This document shows, one piece after another, positions 24,811-35,673 of a DNA stretch of 64,000 bases (position 1 is its first letter; each line of letters opens with the position of its first letter). The position numbers were made by a program, and so were the translations under genes. The DNA is from Ensifer adhaerens. GTDB lineage: Bacteria > Pseudomonadota > Alphaproteobacteria > Rhizobiales > Rhizobiaceae. Under the pieces are notes generated by a model. It was not told where the DNA came from. It ran no database searches and saw only the letters and a list, made by a program, of their open reading frames with translations. The stretch is taken from NCBI RefSeq assembly GCF_013283195.1, contig NZ_JABEKT010000002.1, positions 372,001 through 436,000 of the forward strand. The letters run 5' to 3'.

Positions 24811-25164
24811 ATGATGGATATGAACTGGCCAACAGAAAACTGGCACCCAATCGGTGATATTTCCGACATTCCATTGAGGGGCGCGCGCTGCGTGCGAACA
24901 CCTCAAGGCAAGATCGCCGTCTTCCGCACCGCCGAAAACGAGGTTTTCGCCATCGAGGACCATTGCCCGCACAAGGGCGGGCCGCTGTCGCAGGGCATCG
25001 TGCACGGCACGGCCGTCACCTGCCCCTTGCACAACTGGGTCATTTCACTCGAAACCGGCAAGGCGCTGGGTGCGGACGAGGGGGCCGTGCGCACGATCCC
25101 CGTGCGCAACGACGGCGGCGCGCTCTTCATCGCACTCAAAAGCCTGATGATCGCGGCGGAGTAG
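24811..25164 (+). CDS. nirD: NirD, Rieske-type small subunit of nitrite reductase
   Basis: The 117-residue protein is a single Rieske domain with an intact [2Fe-2S] ligand set: C52 and H54 (CPH) and C71 and H74 (CPLH). Many enterobacterial NirD proteins have lost these ligands, so this is the NasE-like, cluster-bearing form. It partners NirB. Start codons at 24811 and 24814 are both possible; 24811 lies directly after the nirB stop, so translation is coupled. nasA begins 2 bp after its stop. Confidence 0.93.
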   Translation: MMDMNWPTENWHPIGDISDIPLRGARCVRTPQGKIAVFRTAENEVFAIEDHCPHKGGPLSQGIVHGTAVTCPLHNWVISLETGKALGADEGAVRTIPVRNDGGALFIALKSLMIAAE

Positions 25165-25166
25165 TC

Positions 25167-27824
25167 ATGGCAACCGAGGTCAAGACCACCTGTCCCTATT
25201 GCGGTGTCGGCTGCGGCGTGATCGCGACGGTTGGCGATGACGGCGGCGTTGGCGTGAAGGGCGATCCGGACCATCCGGCCAATTTTGGCCGGCTTTGTTC
25301 CAAGGGCTCGGCACTGGCCGAGACACTCGATCTCGATGGCCGGCTGCTTTATCCCGAGATCGATGGCGAACGCGTGGATTGGGATGAGGCTCTCGACCGC
25401 GTTGCCGAGCGTTTTTCACGGACGATTGCCGAACATGGTCCGGATTCGGTTGCATTCTACGTCTCGGGGCAATTGCTGACGGAAGACTATTATGTCGCCA
25501 ACAAGCTGATGAAGGGCTTCATCGGCTCGGGCAACATCGACACCAATTCGCGCCTGTGCATGTCGTCGTCCGTGGCCGGGCATCGCCGTGCCTTCGGCGC
25601 CGACACCGTGCCCGGGTGCTACGAGGATCTGGAGCTGGCGGATCTTGTCATCCTGACCGGCTCCAACCTCGCCTGGTGTCATCCGGTCCTCTACCAGCGC
25701 CTGGCGGCGGCCAAGGCCGCGCGGCCGCAAATGCGGGTCGTCGTCATCGATCCGCGCCGCACGATGACCGCCGATATCGCCGATCTTCATCTGGCGATCC
25801 GCCCGGATGGCGACGTCGCGCTCTTCAACGGTTTGTTCAAGCATCTGGCAGCAAGCGCGGCGGTCGATCATGATTACGTCTCAGCGCACACCAGCGGTTT
25901 CGCCGAGGCGTTGTCGGCGGCAGGCACACTCGACGAGGCCACACTCGCCGAGGCGACCGGGCTTGCCATATCGGAAGTCGCGGCCTTCTTCCGGCTTTTC
26001 GAAACGACCGAACGGGTCGTCACCTGCTACAGCCAGGGGGTCAACCAGTCGGTGGCAGGCACCGACAAGGTCAACGCCATCATCAACTGCCATCTGGCAA
26101 CCGGCCGCATCGGCCGGCCCGGCATGGGGCCGATCTCGCTGACCGGCCAGCCCAATGCCATGGGCGGCCGCGAGGTTGGCGGTCTTGCCAACATGCTCGC
26201 CGCCCATCTGGATATCGAGAAGTCGGCACACCGCGATCAGGTCAGGCGCTTCTGGGGCGCGCCCGCCTTGGCGTCGAAACCGGGTCTCAAGGCCGTCGAC
26301 ATGTTTCGCGCGGTCGCCGATGGGCGCATCAAGGCGATCTGGATCATGGCGACCAATCCCGTTGTCTCCATGCCGGATGCCGATGCGGTCGAGGCGGCGC
26401 TCAAGGCCTGTCCCTTCGTCGTCGTCTCCGATGTCTTGAAGGAGACAGATACCACCCGCCACGCCCATGTGCTCCTGCCCTCGCTTGGCTGGGCCGAGAA
26501 GGATGGGACCGTTACGAACTCCGAGCGCCGCATCTCCCGCCAACGCGGTTTCCTGCCGCCCCCCGGCGAGGCGCGAGCCGACTGGTGGCAACTGGCCGAA
26601 GCCGGGCATCGCATGGGCTTTTCAGGTGCGTTTGCCTATACGTCGCCGTGCGAAATCTTTGCCGAACATGCCGGCCTTTCCAGCTTCGAAAACGACGGGC
26701 GGCGCGATTTCGATATCGGCGCCCATGCCGAAATCGATCGCCCGCACTACGATGAACTGCAGCCATTCCAATGGCCGCAGCCGCGCGGCACGGAAAGCGC
26801 GACGACGCGCTTCTTCGCCGACGGCGGCTTCTATCATCCGGACGGTCGCGCGCGCTTTGTCGCGGCGGCAAGTGGGTTCGCTGATCGCCTTAGCGCTGCC
26901 TTTCCCTTCACCCTCAACACCGGCCGGGTGCGCGACCACTGGCATACGATGACCCGGACGGGGAAAAGCCCGCGGCTTTCCGCCCACATCGGCGAGCCCT
27001 TCGTCGAGATCCATCCACGGGACGCGATGGAACTTGGCCTGTCGCCCGCCGATCTCGTGGCACTGGAAAGCCCCTATGGTACGTCGATCGTTCGGGCACT
27101 GATTACCGAACGTCAGGCGCGCGGCAACCTCTTCGTGCCCATGCATTGGAGCGACCAGTTCGCGGCAAAGGCCCGCATCGATGCCTTGGTGCCGCCGATC
27201 ACCGACCCCGTCTCCGGCCAACCCGCCTCCAAGAACGTTGCCGTTTCCGCTCGGCGCTTCGCCGCCTCCGCCTATGGGTTTGCGGTGAGTGCCGCAAAGC
27301 CACGAGGGCTCGATTGTGCCTATTGGGCGCTGGCAAAGGCAAAGAGCGGGTGGCGGCTGGAGGTGGCCGTCAGGCGTGCGCCCGAGGATTGGGTCGGCTG
27401 GTGCCGCCGCATCTTCGACCTCCCCGGAGAGGTCGAGCCTATCGGCTATGCCGACGGGCCGTCCGGCCATCGCCGGCTTGCCTTTTTCGATGGCGACCGG
27501 CTTTTGCTGGCGCTGTATCTCGCGCCGGAGCCCGTCGCCGTTGCCCGCAACTGGGCGGTCGAGCAGCTCAGCATTTCGCATGGAGATCTGCGCCTGCGCT
27601 TCGCGCTCGTCGCCGGCCGTCCGGGCGCGGACAAGCCTGATCCGGGTGCCACCGTCTGCTCCTGCTTCAATGTCGGCGTCAATCAGATCGTTGCAGCGGT
27701 GCGCAACGGCTGCCGCACGGTCGAAGCCGTCGGCCAGACACTCAATGCCGGAACCAACTGCGGCTCCTGCCGCGCCGAGATCAGGGGGATCGTCGATGGA
27801 TGCCTTGCTGCTGCCGCGGAATGA
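25167..27824 (+). CDS. nasA: NasA, assimilatory nitrate reductase catalytic subunit
   Basis: The 885-residue molybdoenzyme has an N-terminal [4Fe-4S] site (C9, C12, C16, C44), a bis-MGD molybdenum domain with the probable Mo ligand C131 (SRLCMSSSVAGH), a MopB C-terminal domain (about residues 610-730) and a C-terminal BFD-like [2Fe-2S] domain (CSCFNVGVNQ and TNCGSC, about 832-872). This is the cytoplasmic Nas type with an extra BFD cluster, as in Klebsiella and rhizobia. It reduces nitrate to nitrite for NirBD. No separate NasB/NasC electron-transfer gene is in the operon, so the electron donor must be encoded elsewhere or be ferredoxin. Confidence 0.95.
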   Translation: MATEVKTTCPYCGVGCGVIATVGDDGGVGVKGDPDHPANFGRLCSKGSALAETLDLDGRLLYPEIDGERVDWDEALDRVAERFSRTIAEHGPDSVAFYVSGQLLTEDYYVANKLMKGFIGSGNIDTNSRLCMSSSVAGHRRAFGADTVPGCYEDLELADLVILTGSNLAWCHPVLYQRLAAAKAARPQMRVVVIDPRRTMTADIADLHLAIRPDGDVALFNGLFKHLAASAAVDHDYVSAHTSGFAEALSAAGTLDEATLAEATGLAISEVAAFFRLFETTERVVTCYSQGVNQSVAGTDKVNAIINCHLATGRIGRPGMGPISLTGQPNAMGGREVGGLANMLAAHLDIEKSAHRDQVRRFWGAPALASKPGLKAVDMFRAVADGRIKAIWIMATNPVVSMPDADAVEAALKACPFVVVSDVLKETDTTRHAHVLLPSLGWAEKDGTVTNSERRISRQRGFLPPPGEARADWWQLAEAGHRMGFSGAFAYTSPCEIFAEHAGLSSFENDGRRDFDIGAHAEIDRPHYDELQPFQWPQPRGTESATTRFFADGGFYHPDGRARFVAAASGFADRLSAAFPFTLNTGRVRDHWHTMTRTGKSPRLSAHIGEPFVEIHPRDAMELGLSPADLVALESPYGTSIVRALITERQARGNLFVPMHWSDQFAAKARIDALVPPITDPVSGQPASKNVAVSARRFAASAYGFAVSAAKPRGLDCAYWALAKAKSGWRLEVAVRRAPEDWVGWCRRIFDLPGEVEPIGYADGPSGHRRLAFFDGDRLLLALYLAPEPVAVARNWAVEQLSISHGDLRLRFALVAGRPGADKPDPGATVCSCFNVGVNQIVAAVRNGCRTVEAVGQTLNAGTNCGSCRAEIRGIVDGCLAAAAE

Positions 27825-29217
27825 AAAAGCCTTGCGCGCCGAGCGACCGCGCATGATGCCTCTGGCGAAGCTCCCGGTTTTCTGGGCGCTCGAGGGTCGC
27901 CGCGTCGCTTTGGCCGGTGGATCCGACGCCGCCGCCTGGAAAGCCGAATTGTTGGCGGCCTGCGGCGCTGAGGTTCACGTCTATGCGCCGAGCGGGGATC
28001 TGGGAGAGGTCTGTGCCCGCCTGATTGCGGGGAGGGCCCCGCACCCGCAGGGCAGCTTCGTGCATCACAACGTGGCCTGGACGCCCGAGGTGCTCGCCGG
28101 TGCGGCGTTCGCGATTGCCGACTGCGAAACGGAGGAGGAGGCGCAGGCATTCTGTCAGGCAGCGCGGGATGCGGGCGTCCCTGCCAATGTCATCGACAAG
28201 CCGGCTTACTGCCAGTTCCAGTTCGGATCGATCGTCAACCGTTCTCCTGTCGTGGTCTCGATCTCGACGGACGGTGCGGCGCCGATCCTCGCGCAAGCGA
28301 TCCGCAGGCGCATCGAGACGCTGCTGCCGCCGGCTCTTAAGGATTGGGCCTCACTGGCGCAGACGCTCCGCGAAACGGTCAATGCGCGGCTGAAGGCGGG
28401 TGCGGCGCGGCGCGCTTTCTGGGAACGTTTTGTCGATCGGGCCTTTCAGGAGACACCGGAGGAGGGTGTCGAGATGCGGCTGGTGACGGAAATGGATCGC
28501 CTCTCGGCGAACCGGACCGACACCGGCCGCGTCACGCTCGTCGGCGCCGGCCCCGGCGGGGCGGAGCATCTGACGCTGAAGGCGGTGCGCGCCCTTCAGG
28601 CCGCCGATGTCATCCTTTTCGACCACGGCATTTCCGATGAGGTGCTGGAACTTGCGCGGCGCGAGGCTACCCGCTTTCCCGTCGATGAGCGCAGCGGCCG
28701 CACGTGCCATGGGCAGGAGGACGTCCACGGCACGGTGGTGTCGCTGGCGCGTGCCGGCAAGCATGTCGTCCGCCTGACATCTGGCGACCCGGTGACGTCC
28801 GAGGGGGCCGGCGAAGAGATCGTCCGGTTGCGTCACCAGGGCATACTGGCCGACGTCGTCCCGGGTGTTGCGGTGACGAATGGTGAGATCGCCCGGCTTG
28901 GTGTCCCTCGCCCAGCACGTAACTCTGCCGATCCCATCCCTCGTCGTCCGGGCCGATGGTCAATGCAACCGCCGACGTTTCTTTCCGGCCGAGACGCAAG
29001 CGGGGGCATGCCCTTCAAGCAGGGTATCATGCACGAGGCGAAGCGGCCGGCGGACCGCAGCCCACTCGGCGAGACCGAACGAGCCTGGTCCGGGTTTGCC
29101 GTGACAAGGGCGCACCGCACGCCAGATCCGCTTCGGCGAAGCGGCCGGCCAATCGCGGCGGCACTTGCGCGGTTTGCGCTCCTGATCACCTCACGGGCGG
29201 GCGCAGGCGGCAGCTAA
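27796..29217 (+). pseudogene. cysG: cysG, siroheme synthase with lost C-terminal methyltransferase half
   Basis: The frame codes for 473 residues. Residues ~20-230 resemble the precorrin-2 dehydrogenase/sirohydrochlorin ferrochelatase part (LPVFWALEGRRVALAGG, AAAWKAELLAACGAEVHVYAP, NVIDKPAYCQFQFGSIVNRS). Residues ~245-357 start a uroporphyrinogen III methyltransferase domain (VTLVGAGPGGAEHLTLKAV, ADVILFDHGIS, VVRLTSGDP, DVVPG). After VVPG the expected GIPLTHRD and TGH motifs and the last ~100 residues are absent and replaced by arginine/proline-rich sequence. The usual KGGDP and GRGGEE motifs are also degraded (TSGDP, GAGEE). It overlaps the nasA end by 29 bp. I think the methyltransferase is non-functional; the N-terminal domain might still work. 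Confidence 0.7.
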
Positions 29218-30026
29218 CCCAGCCATTCGCACCGATAGGCCATAACGGGTTTTGCGAAGCCCTTCAGCTTATGGCGGGCGCCATGGGTGAAGACATCGAC
29301 CTTGCCATACTCCTGGAAAATGTTCTCCGAAATCAGGATTTGATCGCTACGGGCGGCAGCGCAAAGCCTTGCTGCCAGCTGCACCGTCGTGCCGAAGAGA
29401 TCATTGCTGTCTTCGACAGGTTCGCCACAATCCAGTCCGATGCGGATGTGGATAGGTTCGCCATTGCCTGCGTTGTAGCGGTGGAACTCGCGTTGGATAT
29501 CAATCGCGCAGTCGACTGCAAATGCCGTGGAAGAGAACGCCGCCATAATCCCATCCCCAGTGTGCTTGACCTCGCGACCGGATAGTCGTCCCAGGCAGCT
29601 TCGAACGAGGGCGTCGTGCGCTCTGATGAGTTCCGTGGCCATGCGATCGCCGAGACGCGATGTCATTTCGGTGGATCCGACGATATCGGTGAAAAGGATT
29701 GCCCGGTGACCGGGGTCCATGTCTTTCGAGATCGCACCCGCCGCCTCCGGATCCTGTATTCGCCCGAGAAATGCCTCGACGGCAGACAGGGCAACCTCCA
29801 CGACTTCGCCTGCGATGAACCCATGCGCCTCCCGGTGCACGCACTGCGCGGTTTCAGCATCCGGCGCGTCGATGAGGCAAAACGTCGTTCCGCGCCTGTG
29901 GTCAAACCAGTAAGTCAGGAATTTGACGCCATACTGGTCCTGTATGCTGAGATCTTTGAGGTGCGCTTCGGCGACATCCTCGGCAGAAGCGCCCGCAAGA
30001 TCGTGCCGGTCCATGAAGATAGGCAT
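29214..30026 (-). CDS. DUF4242 plus class III adenylate/guanylate cyclase fusion
   Basis: The 270-residue protein joins an N-terminal ferredoxin-like DUF4242 domain (residues 1-80: MPIFMDRHDLAGASAEDV, DAPDAETAQCVHREAHG) to a class III cyclase catalytic domain (about 105-268). Metal-binding aspartates are D114 (ILFTDIVGS) and D158 (KHTGDGIMAAF). A purine-contacting region FGTTVQLAARLC follows, ending with KGFAKPVMAYRC. There are no membrane helices, so it is a soluble cyclase making cAMP or cGMP; the N-terminal domain may sense a metal or small ligand. It converges on cysG with a 4-bp overlap. The 188 bp upstream hold its promoter but no clear motif. Confidence 0.82.
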   Translation of the reverse strand: MPIFMDRHDLAGASAEDVAEAHLKDLSIQDQYGVKFLTYWFDHRRGTTFCLIDAPDAETAQCVHREAHGFIAGEVVEVALSAVEAFLGRIQDPEAAGAISKDMDPGHRAILFTDIVGSTEMTSRLGDRMATELIRAHDALVRSCLGRLSGREVKHTGDGIMAAFSSTAFAVDCAIDIQREFHRYNAGNGEPIHIRIGLDCGEPVEDSNDLFGTTVQLAARLCAAARSDQILISENIFQEYGKVDVFTHGARHKLKGFAKPVMAYRCEWLG

Positions 30027-30214
30027 TCGTTCGCTCCCCAGGGGACCGTCGCCACAGCCGGCCAGCAGTCTACGACAGTCCCGGATTATCGTCTATCTCG
30101 GACCGCGTGACGGCAGGACGATGGTTCGATCGAACAGATGCAAAGGGATCGGGCGCGCTCGGTTGATGCAACGGCCCGCTCCAAAACCTGGCTGTCGGGC
30201 CGGCGCTGTGTCCG

Positions 30215-31306
30215 TCACATCTTCAGAAGGGACAGTCCTGTTGCTTGATCGAACAGATGGATGCTGTCCTCGTCGACCGCAAATGAAACGGGGTCACCCG
30301 GCTTCGGGCAGCCGCTGGCCTTGACCAGCGCACCGATTTCGCAACCGGCGAAGACAAACGTCACCAGTGCGTCATTGCCATGAAATTCCACGAGATCGGC
30401 CATGCCGGCGAGGACGTTCGTGCGGGCCGCCGATGGTTCCTGCTTCTGCAGGTCGGCTGGGCGAAAGCCGAGAACGACCTTCTGGCCCGGGGCCAGCGCA
30501 AACCTTTTGCTGGAAACACGGAAATCGACGCCGGCACTGCGCAGTGCCCATCCGTCCTCCACTTTTTCTGCCGACACATCGATGAAGTTCATGTTTGGTG
30601 TGCCGATGAAACCCGCAACGAACAGCGTTCTCGGTCGGTCGTAGATCTCGGCCGGCGTGCCGACCTGTTCGATCGCGCCGCCTTTCATCAGCACGATCCG
30701 GTCGGCGAGCGTCATTGCTTCCAGCTGGTCGTGGGTGACATAGATCGTCGTCGTCTTCAGCTTCTGATGCAGCCGCGCGATCTCGACCCGCATGTGGTTG
30801 CGAAGCTTCGCATCGAGATTGGAGAGCGGCTCGTCGAAGAGAAACACCCGCGGCGTCTTGATCATGGCGCGGGCGATAGCCACGCGCTGCTGCTGGCCGC
30901 CGGAAAGCTCGGTCGGCTTGCGCTGCAAGTAGGGGTCAAGTCCGAGCGTCGCCGCCACCGCGCGAATGCGCTGGTCGATCTCCGGCTTTGGCACCTTCAT
31001 CCGCTTCAGACCGAAGGCAATATTGTCGTAGATCGTCATGTGCGGATAGAGCGCGTAGTTCTGGAACACCATCGCCACGCCGCGGTCGCGTGGTGGCAGA
31101 TCGTTGACGGTTTTTCCGCCGATCATCACCTTTCCGCCAGAGATGTCCTCCAGTCCGGCGATCATCCTGAGAAGGGTCGACTTGCCGCAACCGGAGGGCC
31201 CGAGGAAAACGATGAACTCATGGTCGGCCACGTCGAGGTTGAAATCCCTGATGACGTTGACGGCACCGTATTGCTTGTCGACATTTGAGCAGACGATATT
31301 CGCCAT
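30215..31306 (-). CDS. MalK/UgpC-type sugar ABC transporter ATPase
   Basis: The 363-residue ABC ATPase has Walker [10 protein letters not shown] (36-44), signature [14 protein letters not shown], Walker [13 protein letters not shown] and a C-terminal TOBE/OB-fold domain (about 240-360), as in the CUT1 family. It is the last gene of a minus-strand polyol import operon (binding protein, two permeases, dehydrogenase, ATPase). It lies 3 bp after the dehydrogenase gene, so it is cotranscribed. The C-terminal domain could take part in inducer exclusion, but no regulatory partner is visible. Confidence 0.93.
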   Translation of the reverse strand: MANIVCSNVDKQYGAVNVIRDFNLDVADHEFIVFLGPSGCGKSTLLRMIAGLEDISGGKVMIGGKTVNDLPPRDRGVAMVFQNYALYPHMTIYDNIAFGLKRMKVPKPEIDQRIRAVAATLGLDPYLQRKPTELSGGQQQRVAIARAMIKTPRVFLFDEPLSNLDAKLRNHMRVEIARLHQKLKTTTIYVTHDQLEAMTLADRIVLMKGGAIEQVGTPAEIYDRPRTLFVAGFIGTPNMNFIDVSAEKVEDGWALRSAGVDFRVSSKRFALAPGQKVVLGFRPADLQKQEPSAARTNVLAGMADLVEFHGNDALVTFVFAGCEIGALVKASGCPKPGDPVSFAVDEDSIHLFDQATGLSLLKM

Positions 31307-31309
31307 GAA

Positions 31310-32356
<1,047 letters not shown>

Positions 32357-32373
32357 GGATGCTTTCCTTGTTG

Positions 32374-33198
32374 TCACGATGTCTTGCGCTTGAAGGCGCT
32401 GTTGAGCATGCCGCTGAGCACTCCGATGAAGAGCAGCGGTGGTATCGAGAGAAGAACGACGGAGGCGTTGAGGATGCCCCAGGGCACGTCGCGGCCGAGC
32501 TGCGTCAGCTCCGAGGCGACGATCGGCAAGGTCTTGGCATCCGATGTCGTCAGCATCAACGCGATCAGGAACTCGTTCCAGACCAGCACGAAGGCAAAGG
32601 CAACGGCGCCGATCAGCGATCGGAGCGCGATCGGCAGCGCGATCAGGAAGAAGATCGCATAGGGTCCGTATCCATCGACCCTAGCGGCCTCCTCGACCTC
32701 TTTCGGGACCCTCGCGAAGGCCGGCACACTGAGCCAGATGACGGTTGCGAGCGTCAGCAGGGTGTAGGTGACGATCATCGAGAGGCGCGTGTCGTAGAGG
32801 CCGAAATCTAGCCAGATGACCATCAGCGGGATGGCGATCGCCACCGGCGGCAGGAACCGCAGCGACAGCACGAAGAACTGGATATCGCCCGACCAGCGAT
32901 TGGGATAACGCGCAATCGCGTATGCGGCAGGAAGCCCCAGAAGCGCACCGATCAGAACGGAGGCACCCGAGATGATCAGCGAGTTGATCAGCCCGGCAAA
33001 GACGCTCTCGCGTCCGAGCACGTAGGCGAAGTTGTCGAGCGTCGGTGTGAAGAAGAACAGCGGGGTCGGGGTGACGATATCGACCCGGTTCTTGAAGGCA
33101 TTGAGCAATGTCCAGAAGACGGGGAAGACAGCGGAGAACGCCGCCAGGAGCAGAAGGATGCGGCCGACCACGCGGCCGAGCTTGTGGGCGTTCATCAC
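32374..33198 (-). CDS. sugar ABC transporter permease (MalG-type)
   Basis: The 274-residue CUT1 permease has six hydrophobic helices and the EAA loop [20 protein letters not shown], in which the glycine after the aspartate contacts the ATPase. It pairs with the MalF-type permease gene (4-bp overlap with its stop at 33195-33198) and precedes the dehydrogenase by 17 bp. It moves a polyol or sugar across the inner membrane. The C-terminal SAFKRKTS is typical. Confidence 0.92.
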   Translation of the reverse strand: MMNAHKLGRVVGRILLLLAAFSAVFPVFWTLLNAFKNRVDIVTPTPLFFFTPTLDNFAYVLGRESVFAGLINSLIISGASVLIGALLGLPAAYAIARYPNRWSGDIQFFVLSLRFLPPVAIAIPLMVIWLDFGLYDTRLSMIVTYTLLTLATVIWLSVPAFARVPKEVEEAARVDGYGPYAIFFLIALPIALRSLIGAVAFAFVLVWNEFLIALMLTTSDAKTLPIVASELTQLGRDVPWGILNASVVLLSIPPLLFIGVLSGMLNSAFKRKTS

Positions 33199-34055
33199 TG
33201 GACCCTCTTCCAGATGAAGGTAAAGGCGATGGAGGTGGCAATCATCATCAGGACGGCCATGCTCGATGCGTAGGAAATCCGTCCGGACTCGATGAAGCCT
33301 TGGGAAAAGGCGTACATGTCGAGCGTTTCTGTCGTGATGCCGGGGCCGCCACGCGTCATCACGTAAATCAGGTCGAAGGCGCGAAGCGACTCGATCATCT
33401 TGACGAATGCGAGCGAGATCAGCGGCGCCTTCAGCATGGGTATGGCGATGTGGGTGTAGATCTCCCAGGTGCGGGCATGATCGAGGCGGGCCGCCTCAAA
33501 CGGTTGCGGCGGCAAGGTCTCCAGAAGCTTGAGCACGATGACCGAGAAAAACAGCCCCCATTGCCAGACGTCGACCAGAGCCACAGTCGCAAGCGCCGTT
33601 GCCGGGTTGGACAACAGGTCGAGCGGCTGGCCGGTGATGGCCTTGTAGGGGTAAGTGGCGATGCCGTAGAGCGGATGGAATGCAAACTTCCAGACGAAGG
33701 CCGCCGAGACGCGCGGCAGGATCACCGGCATCAGAAAGAGAAGGGCCAGGATGTTTCGCATGCGCGGCGCGGCACATTCGAACAGAAGGATGCCGAGGCC
33801 GACGGCTACGATCAACGTCATGCCGACCGTCACCGCTTCCCATGTCAGCGATACGCCGATGGCATTGATGAAACGGCGGTCGGAAAAGAGGTCGATGTAA
33901 TTGGCGATCCCGACGAAGTCGCCGACGGGGCGGCTGAGTTCGCGGTTCTGCAAGGAAATATAGATCGCGTAGACAGTCGGCACGAATGCGAGCACGGCCA
34001 GGATCATCATCGCCGGGGTCAGGAAGACCGCCGGCAGACTGTTTTTCTGTTTCAT
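33195..34055 (-). CDS. sugar ABC transporter permease (MalF-type)
   Basis: The 286-residue CUT1 permease begins with a membrane helix (LTPAMMILAVLAFVPTVYAIYISL) and has the EAA loop QPFEAARLDHARTWEIYTHIAIPML. It lacks the long periplasmic insert of enteric MalF, as usual in rhizobial polyol transporters. It overlaps the next permease start by 4 bp and lies 101 bp downstream of the binding-protein gene, a gap that may hold an mRNA-processing or attenuation site. Confidence 0.92.
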   Translation of the reverse strand: MKQKNSLPAVFLTPAMMILAVLAFVPTVYAIYISLQNRELSRPVGDFVGIANYIDLFSDRRFINAIGVSLTWEAVTVGMTLIVAVGLGILLFECAAPRMRNILALLFLMPVILPRVSAAFVWKFAFHPLYGIATYPYKAITGQPLDLLSNPATALATVALVDVWQWGLFFSVIVLKLLETLPPQPFEAARLDHARTWEIYTHIAIPMLKAPLISLAFVKMIESLRAFDLIYVMTRGGPGITTETLDMYAFSQGFIESGRISYASSMAVLMMIATSIAFTFIWKRVQ

Positions 34056-34156
34056 GGGATAGACATCCTACGGCAAGGGGCGGGCGTGCTTCCGGCTGGG
34101 TGGAGCGGCTCCGGCAAGGGGGCATCCTGCCGGAGCGATCAGTCGGGGCTAACAGC

Positions 34157-35434
34157 CTATTGGCTGCGGGCCACGAGCTCCTTGGCGAACCCGTCGAGTT
34201 CGTCGAGGCCATCCTTGATATCGGTGCGGGTGCCGGTGATCAGCTCCTCCAGGATGATGCCCCAGCGGTCGCCAAGATCGGGCCATTGCGGGTTCTGCCA
34301 GAAGTTGACGGCGGTCACCTTGCCGGTGTCGGCCAGCGCCTGGCCGAGATCCGGACCGTAGAGTTCGGCGAATTTCTTGCTGGTCATGATGCTGGTGCGA
34401 TTGAGTTCGCTGAACTGATTGGCCTCCAGCCGCCGGTTCTCATTTTCCTTCGACGTCGCCCAGGCGATGAACAGGCCGGCGCAGGCCTTGGACGCCTCGT
34501 CCTTGTTGGCCTTGGCACCGATCGCCAGGCCGTGACCGTAGCCGCCTCCCGTCAGCGGTGCCGGCGGTGGCAGATAGCCGACCTTGCCGGCGACCTTCGA
34601 CGACTTCGGATCGATCGCCATGCCGACAAGCGGGGTGGATTCGATCAGCATCGCCACCTGGCCCGACGTGAAGGCACCAACGGCCTCGTCCCAACCGCCG
34701 GTCTGACTGCCGGGCGCGGAGTATTTGAAGAGCTCGAGATAGGTTTCGGTTGCTTTGATCGCCTGCTCGCCGTCAAACACGGGTGTCTTGCCGTCGAACC
34801 AGTTTCCGCCGAAGCCTTTGAAGAAGGGCATCCAGCGCCAGACATTCGCGCCGGAGCCCCGCTGGCCGCGAAGGGCGGTGCCGTAGATGCCCTGATCGGG
34901 TTGGTTGAGCTTCTTCACCGCGGCGATATATTCATCAAGCGTGTTCGGCGGTGTTATGCCTGCCGCTTCGAGCAGGTCCTTTCGGTAGACCATGAGGTCG
35001 CCGCCGCCGGTGATCGGGGCAAACCAGACCTTGCCATCATAGGTCGCGACTTTCTGACGACCGGGATCGAAGTCGGCGTAATCATAGTCCGCGGGATAGT
35101 AGTCCAAAAGCGGTGCGACCCACCCGGCCGAGGCGAACAGGGCGACGTTGGCTTCGTCGATGTAGTAGACATTGTACTTGCCGATCGTCGAAGCATCGGC
35201 CTTCGTCTTGGCGCGGCGATCGTTTTCATTGAGGTAGTCGATTTCGAACGACGCGCCGCCGCTGAGCTTCTCGAACTCGGCCTTGTAGTCCTCGAGCAAT
35301 GTGAGGCCGTCGCGCGGCTGGGCGAGCACCTTGATCGTATCAGAGCATTCGGCGGCAAGTGCAACGGTCGATGCCGTGCTGGAAAGAAGGCATGCGAAGG
35401 CGATGCTCGAAACGAGCTTTCTGGCTTTTCTCAT
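34157..35434 (-). CDS. polyol/sugar ABC transporter substrate-binding protein
   Basis: The 425-residue protein has a Sec signal peptide (about residues 1-28, ending VALAAE) and the extracellular solute-binding family 1 fold: IKVLAQPRDGLTLLEDY, the hinge region GKVWFAPITGGGDLMVYRKDLLEAAGI, and a W-rich ligand region NVWRWMPFFKGFGGNW. It is the first gene of the operon, as expected for the most abundant product. The upstream 239 bp contain a 16-bp palindrome (35506-35521). The ligand is inferred to be a polyol from the dehydrogenase in the operon. Confidence 0.9.
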   Translation of the reverse strand: MRKARKLVSSIAFACLLSSTASTVALAAECSDTIKVLAQPRDGLTLLEDYKAEFEKLSGGASFEIDYLNENDRRAKTKADASTIGKYNVYYIDEANVALFASAGWVAPLLDYYPADYDYADFDPGRQKVATYDGKVWFAPITGGGDLMVYRKDLLEAAGITPPNTLDEYIAAVKKLNQPDQGIYGTALRGQRGSGANVWRWMPFFKGFGGNWFDGKTPVFDGEQAIKATETYLELFKYSAPGSQTGGWDEAVGAFTSGQVAMLIESTPLVGMAIDPKSSKVAGKVGYLPPPAPLTGGGYGHGLAIGAKANKDEASKACAGLFIAWATSKENENRRLEANQFSELNRTSIMTSKKFAELYGPDLGQALADTGKVTAVNFWQNPQWPDLGDRWGIILEELITGTRTDIKDGLDELDGFAKELVARSQ

Positions 35435-35505
35435 GTGATGGACCTCCCCAAGGTCGTAACGACGCGCGCCGGAAACTCCTCAGATCGGGCGCATGTCTCT
35501 TTGAT

Positions 35506-35521
35506 AGCGAACCGTTTCGCT
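35506..35521 (-). promoter_or_regulatory. palindromic operator candidate upstream of the polyol operon
   Basis: AGCGAA-CCGT-TTCGCT is a perfect inverted repeat 72 bp upstream of the binding-protein start. It is a plausible operator for a LacI/AraC-type regulator; the AraC gene lies next door. The rest of 35435-35673 shows nothing else clear. Confidence 0.4.
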
Positions 35522-35673
35522 GGCGATCATCATAGGCGCTATCGGGGCGTGAACTAGCGCCCGCGATGCGCCTGTTCTGTACTTTAATGCGGAGAATGGT
35601 CCTGATATGCCTTCAGCGCGCCATTGTTCGAGCATTGGTTCATTGCTCGCGGACGCGTGCGGCCGTGAGGATC

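Noticed and set aside
28880-29104. Possible +1 frameshift continuation of cysG
   Set aside because: The alternate frame does not restore the GIPLTHRD or TGH motifs of SUMT, so a single frameshift does not explain the loss.
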